Part shown: positions 9,301-17,844 of the stretch, one piece after another
How the letters are laid out: every line of letters begins with the position of its first letter
Numbering within the stretch: position 1 is the stretch's first letter
Position numbers and translations under genes: made by a program
NCBI GenBank assembly: GCA_002841945.1
Contig: PHBI01000001.1
Coordinates: 1-64,000 of the forward strand
Reading direction: 5' to 3'
From: Deltaproteobacteria bacterium HGW-Deltaproteobacteria-14
GTDB taxonomy: Bacteria > Myxococcota_A > UBA9042 > PHBI01
DNA: 64,000 nt
Notes under the pieces: model-generated
Told to the model about the DNA's origin: nothing
What the model saw: the letters and a program-made list of their open reading frames with translations, nothing else
Database searches by the model: none

Positions 9301-9829
9301 CGGCGGCCCAGGCGTCCGGGTCGTGACACGCCGCGCACTCCTCGGCGCGGTGCGCGCCCTCGAGGACCCAGAAGCGGTCGTGATCGTCGACGGTCCCCGG
9401 GCGCCAGGCGGTGGTCTCGTGGCAGCCCTCGCAGCTCGCCGGGAAGGCGTGGGCGGCGTGGGGCGGGTTGACGCTGGCGTCGAAGTCGTCCTGGTGGCAG
9501 CCGGCGCAGGCGCGCGGGGTCCCGGCGTAGACCTTGTCGAGGTGACAGTCGGCGCAGCTCGCGGTGACGTGGGCGCCGGTCAGCGGCCAGTACGGGTCGT
9601 GGTCGGGGAAGGCGGCGGGGGACCAGGCGACCGTGTCGTGGCAGGCCTCGCAGGCGTGCGGGAGCGCCGCGTGTTCGTGGTCGGGAGCGGTCGTTGCCAG
9701 GTACAGATCACCGTGGCAGGACCAGCAGCTCTCCTGGGTGATCGTTGGATCGGAGGCGTGGTCCGGGACCTGGCCGCAGCCTGCCGTGGCGATGGCGGAC
9801 GCGCACGCGAGATTCAGCATGCGAGACAT
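6323..9829 (-). CDS. Giant multiheme c-type cytochrome lipoprotein with 47 CXXCH motifs
   Basis: A lipoprotein of about 1168 aa starting MSRMLNLACASAIATAGCG, with lipobox ATAGC. I counted 47 CXXCH heme-attachment motifs. They lie in about 15 tandem units of roughly 75 residues, each with three hemes: one followed by an aromatic stretch ending WPLxGxH, one followed by a GTP-like turn, and one followed by xDYxxTTxPPH. Extra conserved histidines in each unit could be distal heme ligands. Such arrays form heme wires that carry electrons across or beyond the outer membrane. The gene is followed by a hairpin and preceded by a di-heme lipoprotein gene. The start at 9829 was chosen over an upstream ATG because it gives a compact signal peptide. 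The partners and acceptor are unknown. Confidence 0.93.
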   Translation of the reverse strand: MSRMLNLACASAIATAGCGQVPDHASDPTITQESCWSCHGDLYLATTAPDHEHAALPHACEACHDTVAWSPAAFPDHDPYWPLTGAHVTASCADCHLDKVYAGTPRACAGCHQDDFDASVNPPHAAHAFPASCEGCHETTAWRPGTVDDHDRFWVLEGAHRAEECAACHDPDAWAAAPRECVGCHQGDYDGTTDPDHAASGYPTSCAVCHTATAWRPANFRDHDLYWPLEGHHATTACASCHAGDHYQGTPRDCEGCHMPDYDQTTAPPHGAEHVATACAGCHTAADWTPASFAVHDDFWPLTGEHAEVTCASCHEGEVYGGTPTGCDGCHHERYTGVSEPDHVALGYPLDCAVCHNTSAWDPSSFDHEGTWPLTGTHADTACADCHTGDVYAGTARDCEGCHLPDYDATTAPPHGDSQLSHACDDCHVTAAWTQATFDHAPFWALEGEHAAAACTDCHVSGLWKGTPWACDGCHLPDYDETTAPPHAAAEIGHDCETCHTPSAWAPAELDHDVYWPLTGEHLEPACADCHTDKVYEGTARACEGCHQEDYDTSEDPPHLADGYPTDCASCHDSAGWDPASFDHASYWPLLGGHAAATCQGCHGGGVFKDTPKTCVACHLADFDEATDPIHEAATFGSDCASCHTEAGWSPSAFDHAPLWPITGKHAGTTCAACHVGGSYAETPTACEGCHMGDYVASVDPPHADDGYPTDCARCHVDAGWKPASFDHDSYWPLLGRHATTTCQACHVAGQFENLSETCVGCHLADFEGAATPIHEAATFGSDCASCHTEAGWSPSSFDHAGFWPLTGRHTTQTCAACHEGGSYAVATPLCDGCHHPDYVGAAEPPHADAQLPTTCEGCHTTAEWSPSTFHHDAFWPLLGEHATTACAACHVGGAFAGTPTGCDGCHHQDYLDTTSPAHADVGFSTDCAACHSPAGWDGADFDHAQFWPLTGAHAGADCAGCHVGGTYAGTPTACDDCHHQRFVDTTAPSHVDEGFPTDCAACHTTAQWEGAVFDHAQFWPLTGAHANAACSDCHAGGVYAGTSTQCNSCHHDDYLGATNPSHTALNLSTTCQSCHQTSGWATTTFPGHDTLFRITSGDHKSFTCAQCHPNAAVAWSDFICVACHTGEHTLTRMNNKHNDVSQYATRMATYPSYDAACYSCHPTGVGD

Positions 9830-9907
9830 GGCCCATCCCCGGCCGTCGGTTCCCGCAGTTTCCACATCACCAAGCTATCACGCGATAGGTTGACCTGTGC
9901 CAAAATT

Positions 9908-11113
9908 TCAGCGCAGGTCGCGCATCACCGCGAGGAGCGAGGCGCGATCGGCGTCGTCGAGGGTTTGGCCGTAGCGGTGGCCGCCGTCGACCCGGTCGGG
10001 ATCGAGCAGGCGCTCGAGGGAGTCGATCGCGCCGCCGGCGAGGAGCCGCCCGCGCCGGGCGACCCCGCGCAGCGAGGTCGTCTGGTAGGCGCCGGTGCCG
10101 CGCCACGGGCTCTCGCCGACGGTGGGGTCGGTGGCGACGGCGGCCAGCGCGACCGGCGGGCCGGCGAGCCCGGGGGGGAGGTGGCAGCGCCCGCACTCGC
10201 GGGCGAAGACGGCGGCGCCGGCGCCGTCGGCGGGCAGGGCGGGCAGGGCGTCGCCGAGCCCCCACAGGTACCAGGCCAAGGCGAAGGCGAGCTCGCGCGG
10301 CGGGCGCACGGCCTCGCGGGAGTTGGTGATGACGGCCGTCTCGAGGCGCACGGTCAGTGCCATCAGGTCGTTGCTGATCGTCGCGGCGCGGTTGAGGTCG
10401 CGTTGGAAGCGCACGGCGCGCAGGTCGGCGATGACGGTGGGGTTGTCGACGTCGTCGGGGGTGACGTCGACGCGCCCCGGCCCCCAGCGGCCGGCGCTGG
10501 TGTGGGCGCTGTGCGACGCGTCGAGCAGCGCGCCGAAGTCGATGGCGTGGTTCGGGGCGCCGAGGACCAGGCCCGGGCCGTCGTCGCGCGGGATCGCGTG
10601 GCAGCTCGCGCAGCTGAACGCCGGCTGCACGCCGCCCGGCGTCTCGGCCCACACCAGGCCGCCGACGCGGTCGCCGTCGACCCACAGGCCGAAGCGCGCC
10701 GGGGCGTCGGCGTCGGTCAGGGCCATCAGCAGCGCCGGCTCGACCTGGGCCGGGTAGGCGCTGAAGGCGCGCGCGCCGAGCGCGGAGAGCGCGGCCTCCT
10801 CCCACGGGACGTCGAGGTCGAGAGGCTCCCAATCCACCCCAGGGTTCGGGACGGGGCCGCCGAGGTCGGACACGAGGACCGGGCGGGCGCGCGGGTTCCA
10901 GACGGGCAGGGCGCCCCAGCTCGCCTCGGTGTAGCGCTCGAGGCGCAGCGCGGAGTAGCCGTTGTCGGGGGCGACGAGCGAGCGCTCGAGCGCCGCCCGG
11001 CGGTAGGCCGGGTCGGAGACGTAGGCGGCGCCTCGCTCGAGGTCGCTCAGCGGCGCGTCGGCCGTGCATGCCGCGAGCAGCGCGAGCCCTACCCACGCGG
11101 CCCGGGAGCTCAC
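9908..11113 (-). CDS. Di-heme cytochrome c lipoprotein
   Basis: About 401 aa. The protein starts at a GTG with a short signal and lipobox LLAAC, so it is predicted to be membrane-anchored. Two heme motifs are present, CASCH in the middle and CGRCHLPPGLAGPPVALA near the end, separated by about 150 residues. That spacing and the late APNHAIDFGALLD and WRGTGAYQTTSLRGVARRG stretches recall di-heme oxidoreductases, but I could not assign a family with certainty. The GTG overlaps the TGA of the upstream Cys-rich lipoprotein gene by 4 nt (GTGA), so the two are translationally coupled. It is the likely redox partner of the 47-heme protein encoded next. Confidence 0.8.
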   Translation of the reverse strand: MSSRAAWVGLALLAACTADAPLSDLERGAAYVSDPAYRRAALERSLVAPDNGYSALRLERYTEASWGALPVWNPRARPVLVSDLGGPVPNPGVDWEPLDLDVPWEEAALSALGARAFSAYPAQVEPALLMALTDADAPARFGLWVDGDRVGGLVWAETPGGVQPAFSCASCHAIPRDDGPGLVLGAPNHAIDFGALLDASHSAHTSAGRWGPGRVDVTPDDVDNPTVIADLRAVRFQRDLNRAATISNDLMALTVRLETAVITNSREAVRPPRELAFALAWYLWGLGDALPALPADGAGAAVFARECGRCHLPPGLAGPPVALAAVATDPTVGESPWRGTGAYQTTSLRGVARRGRLLAGGAIDSLERLLDPDRVDGGHRYGQTLDDADRASLLAVMRDLR

Positions 11114-11751
11114 CCGGCGCACTGCTGGTTCGAGCACGCCCACTTGCCCGCGGTGGGGTTGTAGGCGCAGTACGGGCTGCCGAAGGTGCTGGGCTCGCCG
11201 GCGCAGTCGGCGTCGTCGACGCACTCGTCGGCGGCGGTGTGGCAGTAGTAGCCGACGGTGCCGGTGTAGTCCCCGCAGCTGCCGAGGCTCGGCGAGCAGT
11301 AGCCGCTCGCGCCGCAGTCGGCGTCGACGCGGCAGTTCCCCTCGTGCAGGCAGACGTTGTGGTCGGAGCGGAAGCCGCCGCCGCACTCGCAGACCTTCGG
11401 GCTCGGGCCGCAGTCCTCGTCGGCGAAGCACAGGTCGTAGGTGCAGTACCAGCCGTCGTGGGAGTTGCCGACGCAGCGGCCGTTGTCGCCGCTCTGGCAG
11501 TCGGCGTGGCTCGTGCAGTCGACGGGCGCGCCGGCGCCGCCCGGGATGTCGGGGCCGGCGGTCGAGCGCTCGTCGTCGCACATCGCGGCGGCGGCGCGGT
11601 GCTTCAGCGGGACGCGGCCGGTCGTCGTGTCGGTGACGACGGTGTCGGTGACGACGGCGTCGCCGTCGGCGCGCTGGCCGCCCTCGACGCAGCCGCCGAG
11701 CAGCGCGAGCGCGACCATGGCGGCGTAGACGGTCGTCAGTGTCAGGCGCAT
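11110..11751 (-). CDS. Cys-rich surface lipoprotein
   Basis: A 213-aa lipoprotein (lipobox LLGGC) with a short Asp/Thr-rich linker and then a domain with about 24 cysteines in pairs of the DxDC and xCxxG type, such as CTSHADCQSGDNGRCVG, DEDCGPSPKVCECGGG and DDADCAGE. Such domains are usually disulfide-rich secreted folds. No enzymatic motif and no CXXCH are present, so it is not a cytochrome. The start is supported by AGGAGG 6 nt upstream. It is the first gene of the operon with the di-heme lipoprotein and perhaps the 47-heme cytochrome, so it may be part of the same surface assembly. Function unknown. Confidence 0.82.
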   Translation of the reverse strand: MRLTLTTVYAAMVALALLGGCVEGGQRADGDAVVTDTVVTDTTTGRVPLKHRAAAAMCDDERSTAGPDIPGGAGAPVDCTSHADCQSGDNGRCVGNSHDGWYCTYDLCFADEDCGPSPKVCECGGGFRSDHNVCLHEGNCRVDADCGASGYCSPSLGSCGDYTGTVGYYCHTAADECVDDADCAGEPSTFGSPYCAYNPTAGKWACSNQQCAG

Positions 11752-11898
11752 CGGGGCCTCCTCGGGGCTGGGCGGGTCATCATGCGCACGATCGAGATCG
11801 CTCGGGCTCGTGTCAAGGCGTGCGCGTTGCGGCTGGCGTTGCGGGCGTGTTAGGTTCCGGCCCGCTGAACGGCCGGCCCCGAGACGAGGTGGAAAGAC

Positions 11899-12489
11899 AT
11901 GAGACGTGCGCTCCTCGCCCTGATCCTCGCGACCGCGTGGGCCCCCGCCTGTGGCGGCGACGGCGGGACGAGCGACGCGGACACCGCGGCCGTGGACGGG
12001 ACCGACGCCACCGCGTCGGACGTCGCTGGGGACACCGGCGGCGCCGTCGACACCATCCCGGGGCTCGAGAAGATCTCGAAGATCACGTTCAAGCTCGGCG
12101 GCGTGAACAACACCTTCGACGTCAACGGCGAGGCCGACTACATCCCCAACGGGGATCCGGGCAGCCTGTTCAAGATCAGCGCGAACAAGGCGACCCGGCT
12201 CATCGAGATCAACATCCTCCCGGTCGACGAGTTCGCCGTCGGGAGCTGGTCGGACACCGAGTTCAGCGAGGTCGGTGTCCTCATCTGCTACAACGACGGC
12301 ACCGGCGTGCGCGAGCTGCAGGCTTGCCCGGTCGGCTTCACCCACGAGTCGATCGCCTACATGGTCACCGTCGCCGACAACAACGGGCCGGGGAGCTATG
12401 TGCAGGGCACCTTCTCCGGGACGCTGCAGGACGCCGACGGCGGCACGCTCGAGATCACCGAGGGCGTGTTCGACGTGAAGCACCGCTGA
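11899..12489 (+). CDS. Lipoprotein of unknown function with Asp/Thr-rich linker
   Basis: 196 aa, starting MRRALLALILATAWAPACGG, with a lipobox at APAC. Residues about 22-52 are rich in Asp, Thr and Ala (DADTAAVDGTDATASD). The rest is a beta-rich domain with an FKLGGVNNTFDVNGEADY opening and a single later Cys pair; it was not recognised. GAGGTGGAAAGA upstream supports the ATG. It is divergent from the Cys-rich lipoprotein operon and lies 41 nt before the RNase G gene, so it may share its transcript. The linker type is shared with at least three other lipoproteins in this window. Confidence 0.78.
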   Translation: MRRALLALILATAWAPACGGDGGTSDADTAAVDGTDATASDVAGDTGGAVDTIPGLEKISKITFKLGGVNNTFDVNGEADYIPNGDPGSLFKISANKATRLIEINILPVDEFAVGSWSDTEFSEVGVLICYNDGTGVRELQACPVGFTHESIAYMVTVADNNGPGSYVQGTFSGTLQDADGGTLEITEGVFDVKHR

Positions 12490-12530
12490 CGCCGAGCGGG
12501 GTGGCGCGGCCGCCCCGGGAGACACACACG

Positions 12531-14045
12531 ATGGCGCGGCTACTGCTCGTCAATCGCCGCCCGGACCAGCGTCGGGTGGCCCTCATCGACAACGGCGTGA
12601 CGACGGAGCTCTTCTTCGAGCGCCTGCGCGAGCGCAGCATCGTCGGCAACATCTACGCCGGGCGGGTGGTGCGCGTGCTGTCGGGGATGCAGGCGTCCTT
12701 CGTCGAGGTGGGCCTGCAGCGCACGGGGTTCTTGTTCGTCGGAGACGTCGCGCTGCCGGACGGCCACGACCTCGGGGTCGACGCCGACGCCGAGCCCGAG
12801 GGGCGCGAGGTCGGCGCCGAGGTCGGGCGCGGCGACCGCTACCCGCCGATCACCGAGCTCCTCGCCCAGGGGCAGCAGGTGCTGGTGCAGATCGCCAAGG
12901 CCCCGATGGGGACCAAGGGCGCGCGCCTCACGACCCACATCTCGCTGCCGGGGCGTCACCTCGTCTACATGCCGACGGTCGACCACCTCGGCGTGTCGCG
13001 GCGCATCAAGGACCCGGCGGAGCGGGCGCGCCTCAAGCAGATCCTCGAGCGGCTCAAGCCCGCGGTCGGCGGCCTCATCCTGCGGACCGCCGGGGAGGGG
13101 CTCGACGAGGACGACTTCCGCGACGACGTCGCCTTCCTCGAGCAGCTGTGGGCGGACATCCAGCGGCGCGGGCAGAACGTGAAGCCGCCCGAGCTCGTCC
13201 ACGAGGACGTCGACCTGACCCTGCGCAGCGTGCGCGACCTCATCCAGAGCGAGGACGACCGCGTGGTCGTCGACGACGACGCCGAGCTCGAGCGCATCGT
13301 GCGCTTCGTGCGGCGCTTCATGCCGACCTTCGAGTCCAACATCCAGCGCTGGGACTCGGCCGATCCGATGTTCGAGCGCTACGGCGTGGAGTGGGAAATT
13401 ACGCGCGCATCACGACGAAAAGTCTGGCTGAAGTCGGGTGGTTACATCCTCATCGACCGGACCGAGGCGCTGACGGCGGTCGACGTCAACACCGGCCGCT
13501 ACGTCGGCAAGTCGAACTTCGAGGAGACGATCGTCGAGATCAACCTCGAGGCGGTCAAGGAGATCGCCTACCAGCTGCGCCTGCGCGACATCGGGGGGAT
13601 CATCGTCATCGACTTCATCGACATGGAGTCCGAGTCGAACCAGGCGCGGGTGACGACGGCGCTGCTCGACGAGCTCGCCAAGGACCGGGCCCGCACCAAG
13701 GTCCTGCCGATCAGCGGCTTCGGGCTCCTCGAGATGACGCGTAAGCGCGTCAGGAACTCGATCGTACAGGACCTGACCGAGCCGTGCTTCTACTGCGAGG
13801 GCAAGGGCTACCTGCAGTCGCTGCGGGTCATCGCCGACAGCATCGTGATGAACCTCCACCAGAGCCTGCGCGGGGCGGACGCCGGCAAGGTCGCCGAGGT
13901 GCAGGCGCAGTCGCGCATCACCGAGCTGCTCGTCGAGGAGTATGGCGAGGAGCTCGCCAAGATCGAGAAGGCCTACGGCGCCCGGGTCGACGTGGTCGAC
14001 AAGCCCGCCATGCACATCGAGCGCTTCTCGGTCCGCGTCGAGTAG
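12531..14045 (+). CDS. rng: Ribonuclease G/E family endoribonuclease
   Basis: 504 aa, RNase G length without the long RNase E scaffold tail. It cuts single-stranded RNA in rRNA maturation and mRNA decay. Seen: an S1 RNA-binding domain near the N-terminus (GNIYAGRVVRVLSGMQASFV), the catalytic Mg-binding aspartates in TAVDVNTGR and VIDFIDME, and the zinc-link motif CFYCEGKG, where the family usually has CPxCxGxG. An acidic insertion of about 25 residues (DADAEPEGREVGAE) splits the S1 region. The ATG at 12531 matches the family N-terminus. A minus-strand gene starts its 3' end 6 nt downstream. Confidence 0.95.
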   Translation: MARLLLVNRRPDQRRVALIDNGVTTELFFERLRERSIVGNIYAGRVVRVLSGMQASFVEVGLQRTGFLFVGDVALPDGHDLGVDADAEPEGREVGAEVGRGDRYPPITELLAQGQQVLVQIAKAPMGTKGARLTTHISLPGRHLVYMPTVDHLGVSRRIKDPAERARLKQILERLKPAVGGLILRTAGEGLDEDDFRDDVAFLEQLWADIQRRGQNVKPPELVHEDVDLTLRSVRDLIQSEDDRVVVDDDAELERIVRFVRRFMPTFESNIQRWDSADPMFERYGVEWEITRASRRKVWLKSGGYILIDRTEALTAVDVNTGRYVGKSNFEETIVEINLEAVKEIAYQLRLRDIGGIIVIDFIDMESESNQARVTTALLDELAKDRARTKVLPISGFGLLEMTRKRVRNSIVQDLTEPCFYCEGKGYLQSLRVIADSIVMNLHQSLRGADAGKVAEVQAQSRITELLVEEYGEELAKIEKAYGARVDVVDKPAMHIERFSVRVE

Positions 14046-14051
14046 CGCCGG

Positions 14052-14357
14052 TCAGCGCTCGCCGCTGTCGACGCAGAAGACGTCGGTGCGCGTCGGCACG
14101 TAGATGCCGGCGGTCACGAGCCCGAGGAGGACGCCGAGCGGGCCGACCTCGGTGTGGACGGCGGCGGCGCCCTCGGGGCAGACGGCGTCGAGGTCGAGCG
14201 GCCCCGAGGCGTCGATGATGCCCCACAGCACCTGGTGATTGAGGGCGTGCAGGCGAGCGCCGGGCTCGCTGGGGCGGTCCTCGTTCATGTACACGGTGTG
14301 CTGAAAGCAGGCCCCGAGCGCGAAGGTCGTCAGCAGAGCGAGCAGGAGGTGTCGCAT
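14052..14357 (-). CDS. Small Bor-like outer-membrane lipoprotein
   Basis: 101 aa, starting MRHLLLALLTTFALGACFQHT, with lipobox ALGAC. The remainder (LNHQVLWGIID, DLDAVCPEGAAAVHTEVG, LVTAGIYVPTRTDVFC) resembles the Bor/Iss family of small phage- or plasmid-derived outer-membrane lipoproteins linked to serum resistance. Similar proteins are also chromosomal and of unknown role. A GGAG precedes the ATG. It is convergent with the RNase G gene and downstream of an intergenic repeat region that separates it from hslU. Confidence 0.72.
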   Translation of the reverse strand: MRHLLLALLTTFALGACFQHTVYMNEDRPSEPGARLHALNHQVLWGIIDASGPLDLDAVCPEGAAAVHTEVGPLGVLLGLVTAGIYVPTRTDVFCVDSGER

Positions 14358-14456
14358 GGTCACTCCAGGGTGGGTCTCGTGCATCAGGCTACAACACCGG
14401 ACGCGGCTGTGAGCGCTACCGTCGATCGAATCTTCGCCGCCCCACCGGCCCGGGGC

Positions 14457-14705
14457 AACTTGGGGTGTGCGGCTCATCGCATCCAAGCGGCCCGAAGGAA
14501 GGCGGGCCAGAGTACCCGCCGAGGCCGGGGAACGCCGGCCCGGAGGGCCAGCGCTCCCCCGCGTCAGGGGGGACCGCCGCAGGCGGGCAGGGGGCAAGCG
14601 AGTGAGGGCCGCCGCGACGAACCGCACGAGGTTCCCGAGTTGGTCCGAGCGTGCGAGGGCCAACTCGGGATGCGGTTCGTCGCACCAGAGCGGCCCGAAC
14701 GAGCG
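14457..14705. repeat. Intergenic repeat pair between hslU and the Bor-like gene
   Basis: The 350-nt gap 14358-14707 holds no convincing gene. It contains two diverged direct copies of about 45 nt, at roughly 14457-14503 and 14660-14703. Both run from an AACTYGGG start through TGCGGYTC and end in AGCGGCCCGAA. The second copy forms the right arm of a large hairpin at 14614-14683. The arrangement looks like a small mobile or REP-type intergenic element. Confidence 0.6.
14614..14683. repeat. Large two-tier stem-loop downstream of hslU
   Basis: GCGACGAACCGCA (14614-14626) pairs perfectly with 14671-14683. Inside it, CCCGAGTTGG (14634-14643) pairs with 14660-14669, leaving a 16-nt loop and a 7-to-1-nt bulge. 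It starts 25 nt after the hslU stop codon on the minus strand, so it may act as the hslVU terminator as well as being part of a repeat element. No T-run follows. Confidence 0.65.
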
Positions 14706-14707
14706 CA

Positions 14708-16066
14708 TTATAGAATGTAGTTCTCGAGCTTCGGATCCTCGACGATCCCGGCGAGCGCCTTGTCGACGAAGGCCTTGTCGATGACGACGCGCTTGTCCTC
14801 GCGATCCGGGGCGTCGAAGGACACCTCGTCGAGCAGCGCCTCCATCACGGTGTGGAGCCGCCGCGCGCCGATGTTCTCCTGGCGGTCGTTGACCTCGAAG
14901 CCCATGCGCGCGATGGCGCGGACGCCGTCGTCGGTGAAGCTCACCTCGAGCCCCTCGGTGGCGAGCAGCGCGACGTACTGCTTGGTCAGCGAGTTCTCGG
15001 GCTCGTTCAGGATGCGGATGAAGTCGTCCTCGGTGAGGCGCTCGAGCTCGACCCGGATCGGGAAGCGCCCCTGGAGCTCCGGGATGAGGTCGCTGATCTT
15101 CGCGATGTGGAAGGCGCCCGCGGCGATGAAGAGGATGTGGTCGGTCTTCACCATGCCGTGCTTGGTGTTGACCGTGGAGCCCTCGACGATGGGCAGGAGA
15201 TCGCGCTGCACGCCCTCGCGGGAGACGTCGGGGCCTTGCTTGGACTCGCGCCCGGCGATCTTGTCGACCTCGTCGAGGAAGATGATGCCGTTCTGCTGGG
15301 CGCGCTCGAGGGCCTCGGCGGTGACCTTGTCGGCGTCGACGAGCTTGCCGGCCTCGTCCTGGAGCAGGATCTCGAGGGCCTCCTTGACCCGCAGCCGGCG
15401 CTTCTTGGTCTTCTTCGGGAAGAGGTGCCCGAAGCTGTCCTTCATGTTGATGCCCATCTCCTCGAGCCCGCTCGAGCTGAAGATCTCCATCATGGGCATC
15501 TTGGTGTCCTGGGTCTCGACCTCGACCTCGCGCTCGTCGAGGTGCCCCTCGCGCAAGAGCCGCCGCAGCTTGTCGCGGGTCGACACCGCCGCGGCCGTCG
15601 CGACCTCGTCTGCCGCATGCTCCTCGTAGCCCGGCCGGTTGGACGGGCGGTTGGGCAGCAGCAGATCGAGCACGCGCTCCTCGGCGAGCTCGCGCGCGCG
15701 CTCCTGCACGCGCTCGACGGCCTCCTCCTGGACGAGCTTGACCGCCACCTCGACGAGGTCGCGGATCATCGACTCGACGTCGCGCCCGACGTAGCCCACC
15801 TCGGTGAACTTGGACGCCTCGATCTTGATGAACGGGGCCCGCGCCAGCTTCGCGAGGCGCCGCGCGATCTCGGTCTTCCCGACCCCGGTCGGCCCCATCA
15901 TGATGATGTTCTTCGGGGTGATCTCGTCCTTGAGGTCGCCCGTCACCTGCTGGCGGCGCCACCGGTTGCGCAGCGCGATGGCCACCGCCCGCTTGGCGGC
16001 GTGCTGCCCGATGATGTAGCGGTCGAGCTCGGCCACCAGCTCCCGGGGCGTCATTTCACTGCTCAT
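14708..16066 (-). CDS. hslU: ATP-dependent protease ATPase subunit HslU
   Basis: About 452 aa AAA+ unfoldase that feeds substrates to the HslV peptidase. Walker A is GPTGVGKTE, Walker B is [10 protein letters not shown], an I-domain lies between them (about residues 110-230), and the C-terminus is the short LENYIL tail that docks into HslV. The ATG at 16066 follows AGGAGACGCCGC and overlaps the hslV stop by 11 nt, which indicates coupled translation. An alternative start at 16054 would remove four residues. It is the second gene of the hslVU operon, followed by a large hairpin. Confidence 0.97.
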   Translation of the reverse strand: MSSEMTPRELVAELDRYIIGQHAAKRAVAIALRNRWRRQQVTGDLKDEITPKNIIMMGPTGVGKTEIARRLAKLARAPFIKIEASKFTEVGYVGRDVESMIRDLVEVAVKLVQEEAVERVQERARELAEERVLDLLLPNRPSNRPGYEEHAADEVATAAAVSTRDKLRRLLREGHLDEREVEVETQDTKMPMMEIFSSSGLEEMGINMKDSFGHLFPKKTKKRRLRVKEALEILLQDEAGKLVDADKVTAEALERAQQNGIIFLDEVDKIAGRESKQGPDVSREGVQRDLLPIVEGSTVNTKHGMVKTDHILFIAAGAFHIAKISDLIPELQGRFPIRVELERLTEDDFIRILNEPENSLTKQYVALLATEGLEVSFTDDGVRAIARMGFEVNDRQENIGARRLHTVMEALLDEVSFDAPDREDKRVVIDKAFVDKALAGIVEDPKLENYIL

Positions 16067-16631
16067 GCGGCGTCTCCTCGTCGTCCGGAACACCGAGGGA
16101 CTCGATGGTCAGGTTCGTGTTCGTGTAGATGCAGATGTCGGCCGCGATGCGCATCGCCTCCTCGGCGATCCGGCGCGCCGACAGCGGCGAGTGGCGCACC
16201 AACGCGAGGGCCGCCGAGGCGGCGAACATCCCGCCCGAGCCCACCGCCGTGACCCCGTGGTCGGGCTCGATGACGTCCCCCGAGCCGGAGATGACCAGGG
16301 TCTCCGTCACGTCGGCGACGATGAGCAGCGCCTCGAGGCGCCGCAGCGCCCGGTCGGTTCGCCAGTCCTTCGCCAGCTCGACGGCGGCCCGGCGGAGCTG
16401 CCCGTTGTACTCCTTGAGCTTGCCCTCGAAGCGCTCGAACAGCGTGAACGCGTCCGCGGTGCTCCCGGCGAAGCCGACGATGACCCGGCCGCCGTGGAGC
16501 AGCCGGACCTTGCGGGCCTTGCCCTTCATGATGGTGTTGCCCAGGGTGACCTGGCCGTCCCCTGCGACGACGACCTGGCCGCCCTTGCGGACGGCGAGGA
16601 TCGTCGTCCCGTGCATCGTGATCTCGGACAT
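16056..16631 (-). CDS. hslV: ATP-dependent protease peptidase subunit HslV
   Basis: 191 aa Ntn-hydrolase, the proteolytic core of the HslUV complex. The catalytic threonine lies in [14 protein letters not shown]. Here six or seven residues precede it, so the enzyme must be processed before T8 or T9 can act, unlike E. coli HslV where only Met is removed. The family signature [24 protein letters not shown] follows. It begins 5 nt downstream of the xerC stop codon, giving a xerC-hslV-hslU operon. That order is known from Bacillus (xerC-clpQ-clpY) and many deltaproteobacteria. Confidence 0.96.
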   Translation of the reverse strand: MSEITMHGTTILAVRKGGQVVVAGDGQVTLGNTIMKGKARKVRLLHGGRVIVGFAGSTADAFTLFERFEGKLKEYNGQLRRAAVELAKDWRTDRALRRLEALLIVADVTETLVISGSGDVIEPDHGVTAVGSGGMFAASAALALVRHSPLSARRIAEEAMRIAADICIYTNTNLTIESLGVPDDEETPHEQ

Positions 16632-16636
16632 CTCGT

Positions 16637-17584
16637 TTACTTCTCGCGCTTCGGCGCGCGGCGGTGCGCGCGCGGGTGGGCGGCGTCGTAGACCTGGGTC
16701 AGGTGCTCGATGCCGACATGGGTGTAGATCTGCGTCGTCCCGACGCTCTCGTGGCCGAGCAGCTCCTGGATGAGCCGCAGGTCGACCCCGCTGCCGAGCA
16801 GGTGCGTTGCAAAAGAGTGACGCAGCATGTGCGGGTGAACGTTTCTGGCGGCTGCGGCGCGCAGGACGGTGTTGTCGATGATGCGGCGCACACTGCGGTC
16901 CGTGAGGCGCCCGCCGCGGCGGTTGAGGAACACGGCGTCGTGGGGGGCGTGGTGGCCGAGGAGCGCCGGGCGGGCGTCGGCGAGGTAGCGCTCGATGACG
17001 CGCACGGCGCGCCGGTGGATGGGGACCTCGCGGGTCTTGCGGCCCTTGCCGGTCACCCGCAAGAACCCCGCGGCGAGGTCGAGCTGGGCGCGGTCGAGGC
17101 CGACGAGCTCGGCGACGCGCAGGCCGGCAGCGTAGAGCGTCTCGAGCAGCGCGCGGTCTCTGAGCCCCTGCGGCGTGTCGCCGGGCGGGGCCTCGAGCAG
17201 CACGAGGACGCTGTCGACGTCGAGCACCTCGGGGAGCGAGCGTCCCTGACGTGGGTTGGTGATGCCGTCCATCGGCGAAGCTTCCAGGCGTCCCTCGCGC
17301 ACGAGCCAGCGGAAGAAGCCGCGCAGCGTTGCGAGCTTGCGGCTGATGGTGCGGGCCGCGTTGCGGCGCGCGAGGGACGCAAGGTAGGCACGTAGATCCT
17401 GGCGGTCAACGCGGCCGAGCGGCGGCGCGCCGGGGCGCATGACGAGGAATGACGCGAGATCCCGGAGATCGGCGTCGGTCGCGCGGAGGGTGTGGGGGGA
17501 GGCGTCGCGGATCGCCCGCAGGAACTCGAGGTAGCCGTCGGCGTCGGCGTCGTTGAGGGGCTCGGGGGCGTCGGCGTCGGGCAC
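16637..17584 (-). CDS. xerC: Tyrosine recombinase XerC
   Basis: 315 aa. An N-terminal SAM-like core-binding domain ([23 protein letters not shown]) is followed by the catalytic domain, with Arg in [12 protein letters not shown], the [12 protein letters not shown] box, the [14 protein letters not shown] box and its nucleophilic tyrosine. With XerD it resolves chromosome dimers at dif. No obvious dif site was found nearby. The GTG at 17584 is chosen because the next upstream ATG is out of frame and an AGGA lies just upstream. It heads the xerC-hslV-hslU operon and is divergent from the J-domain gene. Confidence 0.94.
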   Translation of the reverse strand: MPDADAPEPLNDADADGYLEFLRAIRDASPHTLRATDADLRDLASFLVMRPGAPPLGRVDRQDLRAYLASLARRNAARTISRKLATLRGFFRWLVREGRLEASPMDGITNPRQGRSLPEVLDVDSVLVLLEAPPGDTPQGLRDRALLETLYAAGLRVAELVGLDRAQLDLAAGFLRVTGKGRKTREVPIHRRAVRVIERYLADARPALLGHHAPHDAVFLNRRGGRLTDRSVRRIIDNTVLRAAAARNVHPHMLRHSFATHLLGSGVDLRLIQELLGHESVGTTQIYTHVGIEHLTQVYDAAHPRAHRRAPKREK

Positions 17585-17844
17585 GGGTGGTCCTCGGGTG
17601 GGTCGCGGGCTCCCATGGTAGCGCCCACGCCCGGCGTGGCGAGTTTCCCAGGCGGTGGGGGGCGGGACGGCCACCGTCCGAGCCCGGCGGGCGGTGGGCG
17701 CGCCGTCTCGCCTCCTGCGGCCGCTCGCTCGGCGGTCTTCGGGATTCGCGTGCCCGACCGGCCGTGCTACCGTGGGCCCCGGTCGCATATCGGAGCCCGG
17801 CGCACACCCGCGAGCGCCGCTGGCACGCCTCTCGTGGGGGTCTC

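Noticed and set aside
6344..11164. A 1606-codon open frame on the plus strand opposite the cytochrome
   Set aside because: It mirrors the CXXCH repeats of the minus-strand gene, is Arg/Val/Ala-rich and has no recognisable domain. It is an artefact of high GC.
11739..12530. An N-terminal extension of RNase G
   Set aside because: It overlaps the lipoprotein gene out of frame. The RNase G family start is the ATG at 12531.
16637..17584. XerC as an integrase marking a genomic island
   Set aside because: It lies in the conserved xerC-hslV-hslU order with no att repeats or tRNA, so it is the housekeeping recombinase.
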